Positions 24,101 through 36,196 of a stretch of 64,000 nt of DNA are shown here, piece after piece. The notes under the pieces are model-generated. The model did no database searches. It had not been told where the DNA came from and saw only the letters and a list, made by a program, of their open reading frames with translations. A program made the position numbers and the translations under genes. This DNA is from Cristatella mucedo (lineage: Eukaryota; Bryozoa; Phylactolaemata; Cristatellidae): positions 11,550,501 to 11,614,500 of the forward strand of contig WPIO01000008.1 of NCBI GenBank assembly GCA_009760855.2. The letters run 5' to 3'. Positions within the stretch are counted from its first letter, which is position 1. Each line of letters starts with the position of its first letter.

Positions 24101-27100
24101 GGAGGCACTTAATTTTAACACTGCAATCTTTGTACCGTCCTGGTTTGGCCCAGTGGTAAGGTGCTCACCTTGAACGACCAGGGTCATGGGCTCGAGCCTA
24201 CTGCATATGCGACATGCCTAGATAGAGATTAAATTCTCTTAGGGCACTATACAAATAGAATATATTTCACTGGCATGCAAATAAAACTTTTTGTCTGCTG
24301 TTTTCAATCTAATAGGTGATTCATTAAGTAAATTTTGGGATGCTCTTTCAGAATATGTAACCTGTTTTGAGGTTGTTGTTTCTAGCTTACGGTATGTATC
24401 AAGTTCCAAGATAGAGATTAACTTCTCGTATGGTACTATACAAATACCGTATATTTTATACTAACAATGATCTGGTCTTACGTTTTTAAAAATGCAGCCA
24501 GAGGGCTAAGAAATGTAGAAACAGACAAATAACACATAAGGATACCAGTCGGCTGCCCTGCCAGGAAGACTGCATTAAATCCTTAGTTTCTTATCGTATG
24601 CTCACATTCATCGGCCTCGCAGACGTAGTATGTAAGCCATCCTGTTTTATTCTTGGACGGGGCATGAGAAAGTGCGTGTTTGAAACCCAGTGCTCGTGTT
24701 TTCTCTCCCATTCCACTCCCAAGTGTCGGCACTATTCATGCCTTCGGCCCATATCTGTACTCGAAGCTTCTCTTCGGCTAAGTGGATATCTTCCTTATGT
24801 TTGCCTTACTGTGTACAGAAATATGATGAGGCAATCGGATGAAAGAAATCGGATAAAAATGGTCCTCGCTTTCATTCAGGTCAGCATGTCTACCTCACTG
24901 CCACTGTCAACGGTGAACTTGTAGTCCGCCCATACACACCAGTCTCCAGTGACGACGATCACGGCTTCATGGATCTTGTCATCAAGGTACGTTCGTGTGT
25001 GCTTATGATGTGTGTTATATCCAGAGAGAGGCCTGCCAATTCGAATATGTGTATGCGTTGTGGTTTCCTGTTTGTGTATGTAGCCTGCCACCACATAGCG
25101 AATTGAGCTGAAAGGGTGCAGCTCCCTGTGGTCCAGTACGTTTGCAGTGCACAGACACAAGAATCTGGTGTAGTCATGCCAACGCTGCAAAAGCACTTGG
25201 ACATGAGCTTCGAGTAGCTTGTTCGCACTAGCAGATGGTTTTATATCGGTGGTCATACCTTGCAGAGGACCTGTATATAAATGATGCGCTGGTTTGGCGC
25301 AAAGGTTAAGGTGCTCGGCCCGACCAAGGTCAATGTGAATATATTTGATAACAGAGGTCGTGGGGTCGAGCCCTTTGGCATATGTGAAGCGCCTGAATAG
25401 AGATGACGTTCTCTTAGGGCGCTATATAAATGAGTGATTTATTATTTATTGTTAAAAATAAATGGGTGCAGGAAAAACTGTTATATAATACAAGCAAAGT
25501 CGTAATGATAGAGAGGAAGGATACCTTCTTGTCCTCGATAGTTGAACCTGCTACCCCTTAAAACTGATGCTGACGCCCTAGCAGTTCATCCAGGTCTTGC
25601 CACTGGCTAACTGCTTACCTTCCATAAAAGATGCCAGTAGATTATGTTCGTGGAGACAGTTAATATAGCCCTTTAATAATTTTGCATTGGCCGTATTTTA
25701 ATCTTACTCGCTGGCGCTGTCCAAGCACCGAATTCGCTTATATGGTATATCCGAGCTTTTACATATTCTCAACTCAAACTGTTGTACAGGTCGTCACTGT
25801 GCGCTATTTCTGATTAGGTCTACTTCAAGAACGTTAATCCCAAGTTCCCTGATGGTGGTGTGATGTCGCAATACCTTGAGAATATGGCCATTGGCGATAC
25901 CATCGACGTGCGAGGGCCAAATGGACTATGCATATACCAGGGGACAGGTACGTTTTCTCAGCAAGCTACTCGGGTAAGGTACCAGTGCTATGCTAAGAAC
26001 TTTTGTGAACAGATGCGACCTGTATATGGAGGAAGATACCACCTCAGCAGCACCCTCGAATTTGTGTACCTTAAAAGTCGTGACGATATTTGACAGGCAG
26101 TGGGTGCACAAAGCTATGCTCAAACAAGGTCTTATTTTCGCTCACCGGTCTCATCACTGGTCGAAAACCTTACTATTAAGATACGTGTACATGTAGCCCA
26201 TTAAAATCATTGTGTTTCTCGAGGCTATGTGCTGCAACATTGAGACTCTGGCATACGTTGAGGGGGACGATAGAAAAAAGAAAATTGCGATAGAAAAAGT
26301 AAAATTCAAAAGGGTGCATATCTCACCGAGCCTGGTCGTCATGAGTCATGCAATGAGCCAATAACACTAATGCCATCTATTAGCCAGAATGTGCCGTGCT
26401 AGGTTTAGCTCATCTCTCGTGCTTGCTTATTGCAGGTACATTCGCGATCAGACCGACGAAGAAGAGCGAGCCTGTAGTGAAGCGAGCCAAGCTCGTGGGC
26501 ATGATCGCCGGTGGCACAGGTACTTCCTCCACACAATTTAGTAGGGGACAGCCGGCGACAGTGCCGGCCTATCCTCATTGCCCCAGACGTGATATGCTGC
26601 TATTCAAGCCGGCGGCAGCTAACAGGCCGGCGCCAAGTTGCTTAACCGCAGTACTGCATTTTCTCACAGGTATCACTCCGATGCTGCAGATCATTCAGGC
26701 AGCAATTAAGAACCCGGACGACCCTACCGTTCTGTACCTTCTGTTTGCCAATCAGGTAAATTGCTGTCGACAACTATTGTAACCGGCTATTATCGTTGAC
26801 CCCGATCTCATCCTGGGAAAGTGTGTGTGTGAGAGGGTCTTGGATTCGTTGGGCAGAGAGCTGCCACCGGAGTTAAGAATGACCTTTGTGCATGCGTGGA
26901 ACGTCATTTGCACCTTGCTTGGTTGATCATTCAGTGTCCACCACCTCACGGTCCTTCCATGGCAGGGTGAATCGCATGCTGCCTCCAGTAGCAAGTAATC
27001 TCGGTTAGGCTGATGTCACTCCTGGCTAGTGGCTGGGGGCGCATTGTATCGTGGAGCAGGAGCACGCTAAGCGATTAAAGCGACATGTCACTGACTTTCT

Positions 27101-29655
27101 GTGTACAGATGAGAACTTCCTCCCTGTCAGCAGTTCTCTGTCAAGGGAATGAAAAATCTCCACACCGAAGCCACGCTTTCCCGGTATGAGATCGGACGGG
27201 GTTGGGCAGAGGCAATGAGGGCCCTGGATGTTTTTGCACAACAGCGCATGGCTGACATCCTTGCGATGTTCCGTCATAAGTGAATCTACAATGCCAACTT
27301 ATCCAATATTCCATTGTTTGCTTCCCTGATTAAATCTCTGCAGATTTGACCATATCATATTTGTATTGCAGACCGAGGACGATATTCTCCTGAGAAATGT
27401 TCTGGAAGAACTTGCTAAGAAGTATCCGAACCGATTCAAACTTTGGTACACCCTAGATCGACCACCCGAAGGTAATTTTCGATCCATGAGATGAACAAGG
27501 TGCTGCTAACTTAACAGCTATGTAAGATACAACATAACACAAGATTGGTAGATTTACGACATTCTTGGTATCACCAAGCTGACATGCTTCTGACATGTTT
27601 ACACACACACTTAATGATAATGCATCTAGTACTGGTGTGCTACAATCGGTCGCCCCCCAGAAACACTGGTATTACCTTGAAATCTAGGGATGCTGGCATT
27701 TCCACAACTGTTAAGCCACAACCTCAAATCCTTCGGAGACCGCGTATTTAGTTCGTATGCTCCCGAAGCCTGGAACTCCCTCCCGACTTGCGTCAGAACA
27801 TTCCCTGACTTGACCACATTTAAAAAGAACTTAAAAACACATCTATTTAGGACAGCATTTAGTGGGTCCCTGCGATTCGTCCTTCATGTGCTTATGTGTA
27901 CTGACACTGTCCATGCTGCCACTAACCACATTTGCATGCTGACCCTGTGCATGTCACCCCTAGCCATGTTATTCATGTTGTTTATCAAGTATGATATTAC
28001 TCACCGTTCAATCGCGTTTCCCTTTGCAGCAAATGTAAAGCGCCTAGAAAGAGATTGAGTTCTCTGAGGGCGCTTTATCAAGTGCATTATTATTTTAATT
28101 ATTACAGCACGGCCCTAGCCAAATGCCATGAGCGATAAAAATATAATTCCTTTGTACAGCACCCTAAGAGAACTTAATCTCTATTCAGGTGCTCCACATG
28201 TGCCACAGGGCTCGAGCCCACGACCTCAGTCGTCAAAGGGAAAAGAGAGCACCTTAACCATTGAGCTAAACTAGGGCAGGCAGCGATGGTTAAAATCTCA
28301 TTTGCCCCCCTTCATTTGCTCGCACAGTTCAGATCAGGGTTTCATGCATATGCAGGGACATTAGCAAAGTTACTTCCAAGCATGGCGGCAGCAAGCAGTC
28401 TTAAAACTTCACTGCCTACCACATCTTGGAAAAAAACTGCTTCTAAATGCAGGCAGGCAAAGCTCGCTGTGTGTGCGTACTATTGTAATACCACAGCCAT
28501 GAATTGCATTTACACTGTCGCAAAAAATCCTCATATGGCCCCTGCTGCTGTAGCTGTAAATTTTTTCGGGTGATGAGGCTTTTCTACGATGCCAGACATA
28601 CAACAGTTGTGTGCATCATGTGAAGATAATTATTGACACCCCAAAACCTAACACATGCTGTTGGTATGTATGCCACAACCTTCATATAGAGGGATCTATC
28701 TTCTGCATTGCCTCTTCTGCTGTAGTGCTTGCTGTAGCACATTGCATTGAGCCTGAGTTTTACTGAAAAGGTCGGCTACTGGTCTAGGCCGAACACTGCC
28801 TCAGCTGGCAGTCAATATCCATAGTTGTTCAAAGGGGTTCCAATCAAGCGACTGTCTGGGCCACTGCACCATTACAAGGATTCGTCAAAAAGTGTTTACT
28901 CCAAGTTATGGTTGGTCAGGCAAGTTTTGGATTTCTAAGCTAAAATATTCCGCTTGGGGTCGTTACATTTTGCAGCAAGATAATGGCCCTGAGCACACCG
29001 AAAGGTCAGTGAAGTATTTTTTGACAAATCCTTGTTTGACGCTGATGCAGTGGCCCAGCCGGTCACCCGTTTTGAATCCAATTAGAATGACCACAGAGCG
29101 ATTTGACAGGCGGCCGAGGCCGGTATTTGGCCTACAGCCATAGTCGACTTTTTCAGTACAACTCGGGCACTGGAATGTTCTACCACAGAAGAGACAATGC
29201 ATAAGCTGGTGGCCTCGATGCCTGACCAGCCGAGGGAGGTAACTAAGAAGTGTGAGAGGACGAGATCATACTAAACTCATACATACCAGCAGCATATGAG
29301 TTTGATTTTGGGCCTTCAATAAATATTTTTACATGATGCACACAACTTTTGTATGTCTAGCATCGTAGTAAATCCTCTTACCACACGAAGGAATTTACAG
29401 CCATCTCAGCAGCAGCCATATTGCAAGTATTTTTCGCAACACTGTTTACATACCCATAGTAGCTCTATGACTCTTCTTTCAGGCTGGAAATATAGTGATG
29501 GATTTATCAATACCACGATGATCAAGGAACATCTGCCGCCACCTGGCCCAGACACACTCATCCTCATGTGCGGGCCACCACCCATGATAAAGTTTGCCTG
29601 CAACCCAAACCTCGACAGCTTAGGCTATGCACCAGATGTTCGCTTCGCTTTCTGA
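21119..29655 (+). CDS. CYB5R: NADH-cytochrome b5 reductase (CYB5R3-type), eight coding exons
   Basis: Transfers electrons from NADH through FAD to cytochrome b5, for fatty-acid desaturation, sterol synthesis and haem-protein reduction. Exons: 21119-21211, 21414-21486, 24880-24986, 25818-25947, 26436-26519, 26670-26755, 27372-27471 and 29483-29655. All junctions are GT-AG and phases agree, giving 281 residues with no break. The FAD-binding RPYTP (residues about 73-77), GGVMSQYL, the NADH-binding [12 protein letters not shown] and [12 protein letters not shown], and the C-terminal aromatic ending (FAF) are all present. The predicted start has a good Kozak context and begins MGGIST, which fits N-myristoylation, but there is no hydrophobic membrane anchor as in CYB5R3. 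An undetected 5' exon could supply one. Introns carry LINE, SINE and Tc1 debris. Confidence 0.93.
22020..22235 (+). mobile_element. LINE 3' UTR in CYB5R intron 2
   Basis: GCTGACCCTGTGCATGTCAC, CTTCCTTTGCAGCAAATGTA, terminal hairpin (about 22170-22205) and ATT-rich tail, in the same orientation as the gene. Confidence 0.8.
22280..22710 (+). mobile_element. Diverged copy of the second LINE family in CYB5R intron 2
   Basis: Shares CTAGCTGAACTGCTG, TGCTTAAAGACCCTTGGC and AACAGAAGCTTTTGCTCT with the pair at 18.3 and 19.9 kb, but with many indels. It is an old copy. Confidence 0.65.
22711..24140. other. CYB5R intron 2 interior
   Basis: No exon or recognisable element. Several open frames on both strands (23.0-23.7 kb) lack any family signature. 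This is part of the 3.4-kb intron between the second and third coding exons. Confidence 0.5.
24145..24275 (+). mobile_element. tRNA-derived SINE with LINE-like tail (type 2)
   Basis: GGTTTGGCCCAGTGGTAAGG (A box) and GTCATGGGCTCGAGCCTACT (B box GGCTCGAGCC), then a tail GACATGCCTAGATAGAGATT and TCTCTTAGGGCACTATAC. The tail matches the LINE 3' hairpin. It lies in intron 2 of CYB5R. A lone tail fragment follows at about 24405-24450. Confidence 0.8.
25285..25450 (+). mobile_element. tRNA-derived SINE with LINE-like tail (type 2), with insertion
   Basis: GCGCTGGTTTGGCGCAAAGG head. The B-box side GTCGTGGGGTCGAGCCCTTT is displaced by an inserted stretch, and the tail is AAGCGCCTGAATAGAGATGA then TCTCTTAGGGCGCTATATAA. 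Its location is CYB5R intron 3. Confidence 0.8.
27715..28105 (+). mobile_element. Young LINE 3' end in CYB5R intron 7
   Basis: ORF2 ending with [18 protein letters not shown]-like residues (27745-27800), TTTAAAAAGAACTTAAAAAC, 3' UTR, terminal hairpin (28038-28080) and ATTATTATT tail. It is clearly related to the copies at 2.2, 20.7 and 32.7 kb. Confidence 0.85.
28138..28285 (-). mobile_element. tRNA-derived SINE with LINE-like tail (type 2), best preserved
   Basis: On the minus strand a tRNA-like head (TAGCTCAATGGTTAAGGTGC; B box GTGGGCTCGAGCCCTGTGGC) is followed by GAGCACCTGAATAGAGATTA and TCTCTTAGGGTGCTGTACAA. This is the clearest case of a SINE whose 3' end copies the LINE terminal hairpin. 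Confidence 0.85.
28890..29230 (+). mobile_element. Tc1/mariner transposase relic
   Basis: The plus strand encodes [19 protein letters not shown] and [14 protein letters not shown], matching the Tc1 family block around the second catalytic aspartate (QQDNgPkHt) and the wPsqSPdLNPIE block. The residue after NPI is Arg rather than the catalytic acidic residue. Further C-terminal residues follow (about 29190-29240). It is truncated and inactive, and lies within CYB5R intron 7. Confidence 0.85.
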
Positions 29656-30453
29656 TGAGGTTGGAGCAGCTTCTATCCCTTTTCTTTTAGACTTGCCTGT
29701 GTGTCAGCTTGTCTTTATGCTACTGCCTAATCGATGGCATTCCATTTTAGTCTATTTAAGCTGTTTTGCTAGATGCATAATTTTGATATAAAGCGTCTGC
29801 ATATGAATTGCAGATGGCCTTGATCTTGCAGCAGTCATATACTATTATGGCAGTAGCTCAGGTGTGCGCCTTGCAATTCTGCTCCAGAATGTGACTTGCA
29901 GCACAACAAAGCAAGATTCAGCTTGCACGTCGAAACTTCACGTGCAACAGGTACCTCAGTGAATTCACTGGCTATTTCAGTAGCATGTAGACTGCTCAAA
30001 CTCGGATTCCCAGAGATTGCTGAAATTATTGTGCTTGATTTGTATTACTGCAGCTGCACAGTGGGCAGGCGGCAGCCATCCACCAAGCAGCAGTTATGGG
30101 GATGGTATGCCTGCAGTGGTTTCATACATGTGAATACTGTGCTGTGATGGTTTCAAAAGCCAGTTGTTGACATGAAATCATTAAAATGGCAGTACAGCTT
30201 CAGTAATGCATGCAATGGCATCTGCTTGGTAAATTTAAGACGAGTCAGTGACAATACCTGCTCATCATATACAAACACGAACAACTTCTCTAATTAACCA
30301 CAATAGAAGCTGCACCAGTCCCACACGGGCACCAGCACCTGCATCTTAAACTCGTTGTGAATGACAAAACCATCTAGCCTGAGCACACGTGTCGACTTCA
30401 TGCAGCCCACTCGGCACCGAAGCTGCTTAGGGCAAGCATTGCCTCTGGGCAAG
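29656..30453. other. Convergent 3' intergenic region between CYB5R and ACOT13
   Basis: Holds the 3' ends of two convergent genes. No other supported feature. The ACOT13 side (about 30300-30450) is compositionally gene-like and may be its 3' UTR. Confidence 0.5.
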
Positions 30454-31495
30454 CTAGCTGTCACCGACGAACTTAGTGTGCTTCCCCTGAGCTACGATAT
30501 GACCAGTTGACTTCTGAATGACGTCGACACTTAAAAAAGCCAAGGTACGGCCGGCCTTGATCACTTTGGCATCGATGACAATGTCTTCACCCTTCTTAAC
30601 CCCTTTCAAATAGCTGCAGTAAAGAAGTTAATTTGTCGGCATGGCAGCCAACTCAGGGCAAGCAGACAAGAATAATGATAATAATAATAAGATATTTGCA
30701 TAGCGCCCTAATAGAACCGAATCTCTACCTAGGAAATTTAAAACAACCCAAAAGCCGGTAGCGGGCACGATTTCGCGGCGGCACAAACACGGCATAACAC
30801 GTGGACCCAGCTGCTCTTTTCAGCTGTTGGCAGCTCACACCCGTAGGTAGGCCAATCAAAGATGAGGCTCACCTTACGCTCAGATCCACGCTAACCCCCG
30901 GCTTGCCACACTTGCTTGTCAGTAGCGCTATGGTCGACAGCGAGTCCACAAGAGTAGCTGTCAGCCCTCCGTGCAGCATACCAGCGGGGTTAACGTGTTC
31001 TTCCGAAACGTTCATCTCAAATGTACACCGACCTTCGTCGCAATGCACGGGTACAACCTACTGAGTCGCAGGGGTCGTCAGTGACTTAAAACGACCGAAA
31101 AGGTGTCGAAATCTACGCCGCATGTACAGGTATGCTGCCAGCCAGCAATATGCCGCACATTATAGCACGGTCGGCACATTGAACAAGCTCAACTCAGCAA
31201 GCGACAGGCACCAAACGGACTAGAAAATTCTCGGAAAATGCTGGCTCTCTAAAAACTAGCTATAGTCACACAATTCCCTTTTACAGGCCTGCACTTAGAG
31301 TGGAATTACGTGAGTTTAATATTCAAGCAAACCTGTGGCATGCTAAGACAACAAACGACACAGTCGAGGCACATTGGGTCGACCCACAACGCTTTGCTAC
31401 AGGCTTACCTTGCCCATCACACGCTCGAAGCCACCAGCTGTTCGGGCTCTATCCATGATGGCCCGAATAACATTAAATCTAGAGGCCGCGGCCAT
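30454..31495 (-). CDS. ACOT13: Acyl-CoA thioesterase 13 / THEM2-like, three coding exons
   Basis: Hotdog-fold thioesterase that hydrolyses medium- and long-chain acyl-CoAs, homotetrameric in mitochondria and cytosol. Exons on the minus strand are 31495-31409 (start MAAASRFNVIRAIMDRA, donor GTAAGC), 31057-30873 and 30613-30454 (TAG at 30456-30454), with GT-AG borders and consistent phases, giving 143 residues against 140 in human ACOT13. The family signature HVNPAGMLHGGLTATLVDSL carries the HGG motif and catalytic Asp region (human HTNAIGTLHGGLTATLVDN). GEDIVIDAKVIKAGRTLAFL and HIVAQGKHTKFVG follow. It is intact and convergent with CYB5R, whose stop lies 0.8 kb away. Confidence 0.92.
30675..30750 (-). 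mobile_element. SINE/LINE tail fragment in ACOT13 intron 2
   Basis: AATAATAATAAG tail, then CATAGCGCCCTAATAGAACC and GAATCTCTACCTAGG: the reverse complement of the shared LINE/SINE terminal hairpin. A similar lone tail lies at about 31640-31680. Confidence 0.6.
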
Positions 31496-31789
31496 CCCAC
31501 CGAGGGCCACAATACGGCAACAGATACTTCAAAGAGAAGAACAAGCTGCAGATGTGTCGCTCGCTGAAGCAAGTTCAAGGTCTAAACCATATTTCCGGTT
31601 GCTACTCTCCCAGGTCGCATCGCTGCTGTACTAGTAAGAATAATATATTTGTATAGCGCCCTCATAGAACAAACTACGTAATGACGTTCAGGAATCACAT
31701 ATTAATGTCTCCGATACTATGCAGACTCCGAATGTAAGTTGATTAATATTTTTCGGGTATTTCTTCGAGTTGAGTACATGTTTTGAGCC

Positions 31790-31968
31790 GCCATGGCACA
31801 CTAGGTAAGGCGGTTGCTTTTCACGACCTCGGTTCCGATGTCGTGGGTTCGAATCTTGCAGTGGGCCATCCTTTATCGCCACTACAAGCAATGATGATAG
31901 CCGTAACGGCTCTTCTGTCGCTATGCAAAAGAGGCTGTTAAATCAGCTAGTATTTATTTATTTTAGTT
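31790..31968 (+). mobile_element. tRNA-derived SINE (type 1), near full length
   Basis: GGCACACTAGGTAAGGCGGT (A-box region), GTCGTGGGTTCGAATCTTGC (B box GGTTCGAATC), body CTTTATCGCCACTACAAGC, GATAGCCGTAACGGCTCTTC and a TATTTATTTATTTT end. The SINE inside the viral gene at 59222-59402 is the same type throughout its length, making this its best host reference copy here. Confidence 0.85.
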
Positions 31969-31981
31969 CCTGTCTCAGTGC

Positions 31982-32987
31982 TTGGTGATAAACAGAAAGT
32001 TGCCTGACGTACTAAAGTTCTTGTTTGTTAAACGTAATTCTACTCATAAATTGGAAAGCTTAGTAGTAACACTAGGCATAGCCAGGGTATCTCGTGTTGC
32101 TTTTGAACGAAATGTGGGTATTCTGTTCCAAAGTGACTTTTTACTAGATTATCACGTCGGCTTCACAGTCACGTCTGCTACTTTCAGCTATAAAAAATTG
32201 AAAAATCGGATTTGCTTGGACAGGGATACCACAGCCAATATTTTCCATGCATTCATTTTACCTTGTGTAGCTCACTACTCCCAGGCCTATTGGAGCATAG
32301 GTACGAACGCTGTGTGAATATTGGGCAAACCCTTACCAAGCGCTATCCATTTTTACTAAATTTTGGTGATGGAATTAGAAATCCAAAATCTTTTATCGAG
32401 CCTAGATTGGTCAAACGACTGAGATATTGGTCGTGATCTTGGAGTCCTTTTGGTCCTCACATGGCCGCGATACCCGGCAGTACTTAGGTATTATCGCTCA
32501 CTTTTAGGTCACTTCATTCTTTGGCTCCAGCCTATCTCTCCGACATACTCCCTCATCAGGCCAAGCATCGTACCACCTGCTTTTCGGAATCCAACAGCCT
32601 ACAAATACCTCGTACAAACCTCAAATCCTTTGGAGACCGTGCATTTAGTTCGTATGCTCCCAAAGCCTGAAGCTCCCTCCCGACCTGCGTCAGAACATCC
32701 CCTGACCTGACCACATTTAAAAAGGAACTTAAAACACACCTATTTAGGACAGCATTTAGTGGGTCCCTGTGATTCGTCCTTCATGTGCTTATGCGTGCTG
32801 ACACTGTGCATGCTGCCACTAACCACATTTGCATGCCGACCCTGTGCATGTCACCCCTAACCGTGTTATTCATTTTATTTGTTTTTCAAGCATGATTTTA
32901 CTTACCATTCAATCGCATTTCCCTTTGCAGCAAATGCAAAGCGCCTAGAAAGAGATTAAGTTCTCTGAGGGCGCTTTATCAAGTACA

Positions 32988-33018
<31 letters not shown>
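31982..33018 (+). mobile_element. LINE ORF2 C-terminus and 3' end, composite of old and young parts
   Basis: The left part (31982-32330) is a strongly diverged ORF2 segment (FERNVGILFQSDFLLDYHVG). The right part (32470-33018) belongs to the young subfamily, with AFSSYAPKA-like residues, TTTAAAAAGGAACTTAAAAC, 3' UTR, intact hairpin (32938-32985) and a pure (TTA)n tail at 32990-33018. It is probably two copies joined. Confidence 0.8.
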
Positions 33019-35185
33019 CGGAGCAAACAGCTGACCGCCGCCACGCAGTCGGCACTATGTGTTCTGCCCTGGGTAACAGATGCGAGTTCGGGATTTGAAG
33101 ATACAGTTGGGCTCACGCCCTTAAGCGATTCAACGCTCTTTACATAATCTTGTCAAATATACTCTCTGAATACCGGGAGTTTCCGCTTACTCGGTCACGT
33201 TGTCCATTTTGAAGTCGAGAACTTCGACTGCGTGCGAGACGGGCTTTCCTAGCAGAAAATATCAATGCCATGCAATATCGCCGTAGCAGTGGCTACGATT
33301 CCGCTATAGATCTTCGGCTTACGCAATAAGACGCATACTGTGAATGCAAAGCTCACCAGTCAGGCTCGTCTGGTAATTTTCCCCTAACGCCGGTCGCGAA
33401 CTAGCGACTGTTGTCACGACATCCTCAGATTTCGTGACATTTTTAAAGGAAGCTATGAACCCGCTGAGATAAATATAATAGTCTTACTCCATATTGTGAT
33501 GCGAGCGAAAAACTCAAAGTTCAATGAAAACACAGTTAGAGTAGTGTTGGCCTATGTTATAACTTAGCAGCTCGAAGCTTTCATGCTGGAACAGCGGGAG
33601 ACCAACGTACTTGGCTGAACGACATCTGAAAGTTGTAGTTGTTGTGTGACGGTGTCTCCTCGGTGGCAGCTCTAGTGGCAGTCTCACGGAGACACAGCGG
33701 GTGCTCGTGCGCGGTAAACGAGACTTAGCTTTATTACTCTGAACTGGCACATATAGGAGAGTTCGATCAATCGCAGCAGATGACACAAAATATAACCTGC
33801 ATTAGTGGCCCTACGCTGCACTGCTTCAATGGCTTAACTAAATGGCCACAGGTGAGGCATGTGCATAAGCTTCTGGCGCTTGGCTAATTACAGCAGAAGC
33901 TACAAGGCCAAATCTGGACAACGCGATCGATACGGTGGTGCATACCACCTAATCCTACTGCAAGTCCTCGTTGAGCGTTCGTTGAGACGGCCCGTCGAAC
34001 CTAATGCACAGGTGTGAGTAGTCGTGGGTTTAACTCCTCAGGGGTATAGAGTATTGCTCGCCGGGCTGGCTTAATGGTAGGGTACAAAAGAGTTGCTAAG
34101 CAGAATAGCAGCAGTCGTAGTATGGTCATTTGGAGGGCTTAGCTAGAGCAGGAGACGCTTAAGAGCCGACCTCGGCATTTCCTCCTGTCGCGTTAACCTT
34201 CATTCTAATAGAGCCGCTGATCGATGTTGGCTGACCTGTCAAAATCTGTCTCTTGCCACGAACCTCTTGTGTGAAGCTCAAAACCACAAGCTCTCTTTCT
34301 GGGCGTCTTTTGCATTTTGGGCAAGCGAATTATTTAAAAACAAGGCGGAGCTTGCTCAAGGCCTGCTCCCGACGGTTCCGTCGTTTGATTCTGTCATGTA
34401 AGTGGGAGGCGGGCATATGCCCACTCACGCCAGCAATCGGCTGTCGCGGACAATCTGGCACCACCAATGAGAGAAGAATTCAACAGACGCGCCAAATGCA
34501 TTCGTTTAGTGCCTGCGGCTTTCTTCTGTGTGTTCGCGCGCACGCGCTCGCCCGAGCGCGTGCGTTTCCGGCTCGGGATATAGCGCTGTTTGATCGAATC
34601 AATGATTTCCTGCTTCCGGTGAGGAAGTGGAAGGAGGGAACGTTTTTGATTAGCGAAACAGCCCTCTGTGTTCCTATTCCGGTTGGGAGATAGAAGCGAG
34701 CGTCTTTTCCAGTTTGGAACTAGACTCTGGCGAAGCGACGACGTGGGGCGTCAGGAAGGGTCAGTTCATTGTAGGTGGATCGCGCCCCAACTACAGATGC
34801 AAGTGATCCAAGAGCGTGGTCCGTATTTCCCCCCCCCCCGCCCAGCCCGACAAGGTTTGGCTGTAGATAGGACCCTGGTCCTCGTGTTTGTCTTGGAGTT
34901 TTTGTGAGGAGCGTGTGAATAAGACTGGACGAGACACGCGCTCAGTGACGTGGTGCGCCTACGAATGAAGATAAGTAAAAACCCTAATTCGTGCTTTGTG
35001 GCTTGATCTAGCGAACGCCAAGGAGCCAGGGGCCCATTTAACGATGAGTAGAGTTGCGCCCGAAATGCTCTAAACAAGGCGACCTACTTATTGCTCACCG
35101 AATCGGCATTCAAAAGTGGGCCACACATTCGAGCTGTGGCAAAGCACGACTATATCCTACGTGCGTTTCACGTTATATGAGTAAT
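33019..35185. other. No supported gene; SINE-like scrap and GC-rich palindrome
   Basis: A B-box-like scrap (GTCGTGGGTTTAACTCC) at about 34021 and GGCTGGCTTAATGGTAGGGT at about 34063 look like broken SINE pieces. A perfect 12-bp inverted repeat CGCACGCGCTCG/CGAGCGCGTGCG spans 34539-34564, and a poly-C run lies near 34829. Long frames (34253-34693) have no family signature. Confidence 0.4.
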
Positions 35186-35189
35186 GATG

Positions 35190-35915
35190 AATTCTCTATG
35201 CATTTGTAACATCGCATCCGGACTTTTGTAACTCACTGCTTACTGGTCTACCTGCATTTGCAAGCAAGCGCTTACAGTTGGTGCAAAACTCTGCAGATAG
35301 GCTTGTCTGTCGTGAGCAGAGCAGTTTCCATTTGGAACTATTAATCGCAGACCTGTAATGGCTCCTAGTCAAACAGCGTATCGGATTCGAGGTTCTGCCA
35401 GTTACTCTCAGGTCTCTTCATTCTCTGGCTTCAGTCTACCTATCAGAAATACTCCCCTAATAGGCCAAGCATCGTACCACCCGTGGTTGGTTCTGACTCC
35501 GATCACTTAGCTACATCTTGTACGAACCTCAAGACCTTTGGAGACCTCGCCTTTAGTTCATACGCTCCCAAAGCCTAAAACTCATTCCTGACTGGCGTGA
35601 CGACACCCCTGACATGACGACATTTAAAAAGAAGCTTAAAACATACATAATTATGACTGCATTTCGTGAGTCCTTTTGATTCTTCCTTGCATAAAAAATA
35701 TAATTCCTTTATATGGTGCCCGAGGAGAGCTTAATCTCAGTTTAGGCGCTTCACAGATGCCACAGGGCAAGGGGCCTTTGTGAGCGTATGCGTGATGAAA
35801 CTGTGCCTGCTGCTACTAAATATATCTTGCATGTTCACCCTGTGCATATTATATCTTACAATGTCATGCTTGATGACATTGCGAAAGTTACCACTAACAC
35901 TGGTCTGCGTGATAG
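35190..35915 (+). mobile_element. LINE copy split by a SINE fragment
   Basis: ORF2 C-terminal region (about 35205-35640) and 3' UTR (about 35775-35910) of the CR1/L2-like family are separated by a minus-strand type-2 SINE fragment at 35697-35770 (TTAATCTCAGTTTAGGCGCT then GCCACAGGGC). The SINE landed in an existing LINE copy, giving a relative age order. Confidence 0.75.
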
Positions 35916-36196
35916 CAGTTGTCTGGTATTTGTTATAATTTTCCAAATATACAGCACAAATAATGATTTATGATGCTTTTTGTTTGCTTTGGCACTTCAG
36001 GTTTGGTAGATTTTTTTTTATCAAAGATCGGGTACATTTTAACATTAGATATTATGAATAATGATATTGGCTTTCATTAGGTTTACTTGTTACAGTACCT
36101 TAATGATGTAAGTGTTGTGTGCTATTTTTTGTAGAACAGTTAGCCATTTTCTTGGTTGACATAGTAGATTAAGTCAGCAGATATTTGTGATTTACA

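Noticed and set aside
31800-31870. tRNA genes at SINE heads
   Set aside because: A and B boxes are present but the clover-leaf is not complete, and the same head recurs with SINE bodies at several sites. These are SINEs.
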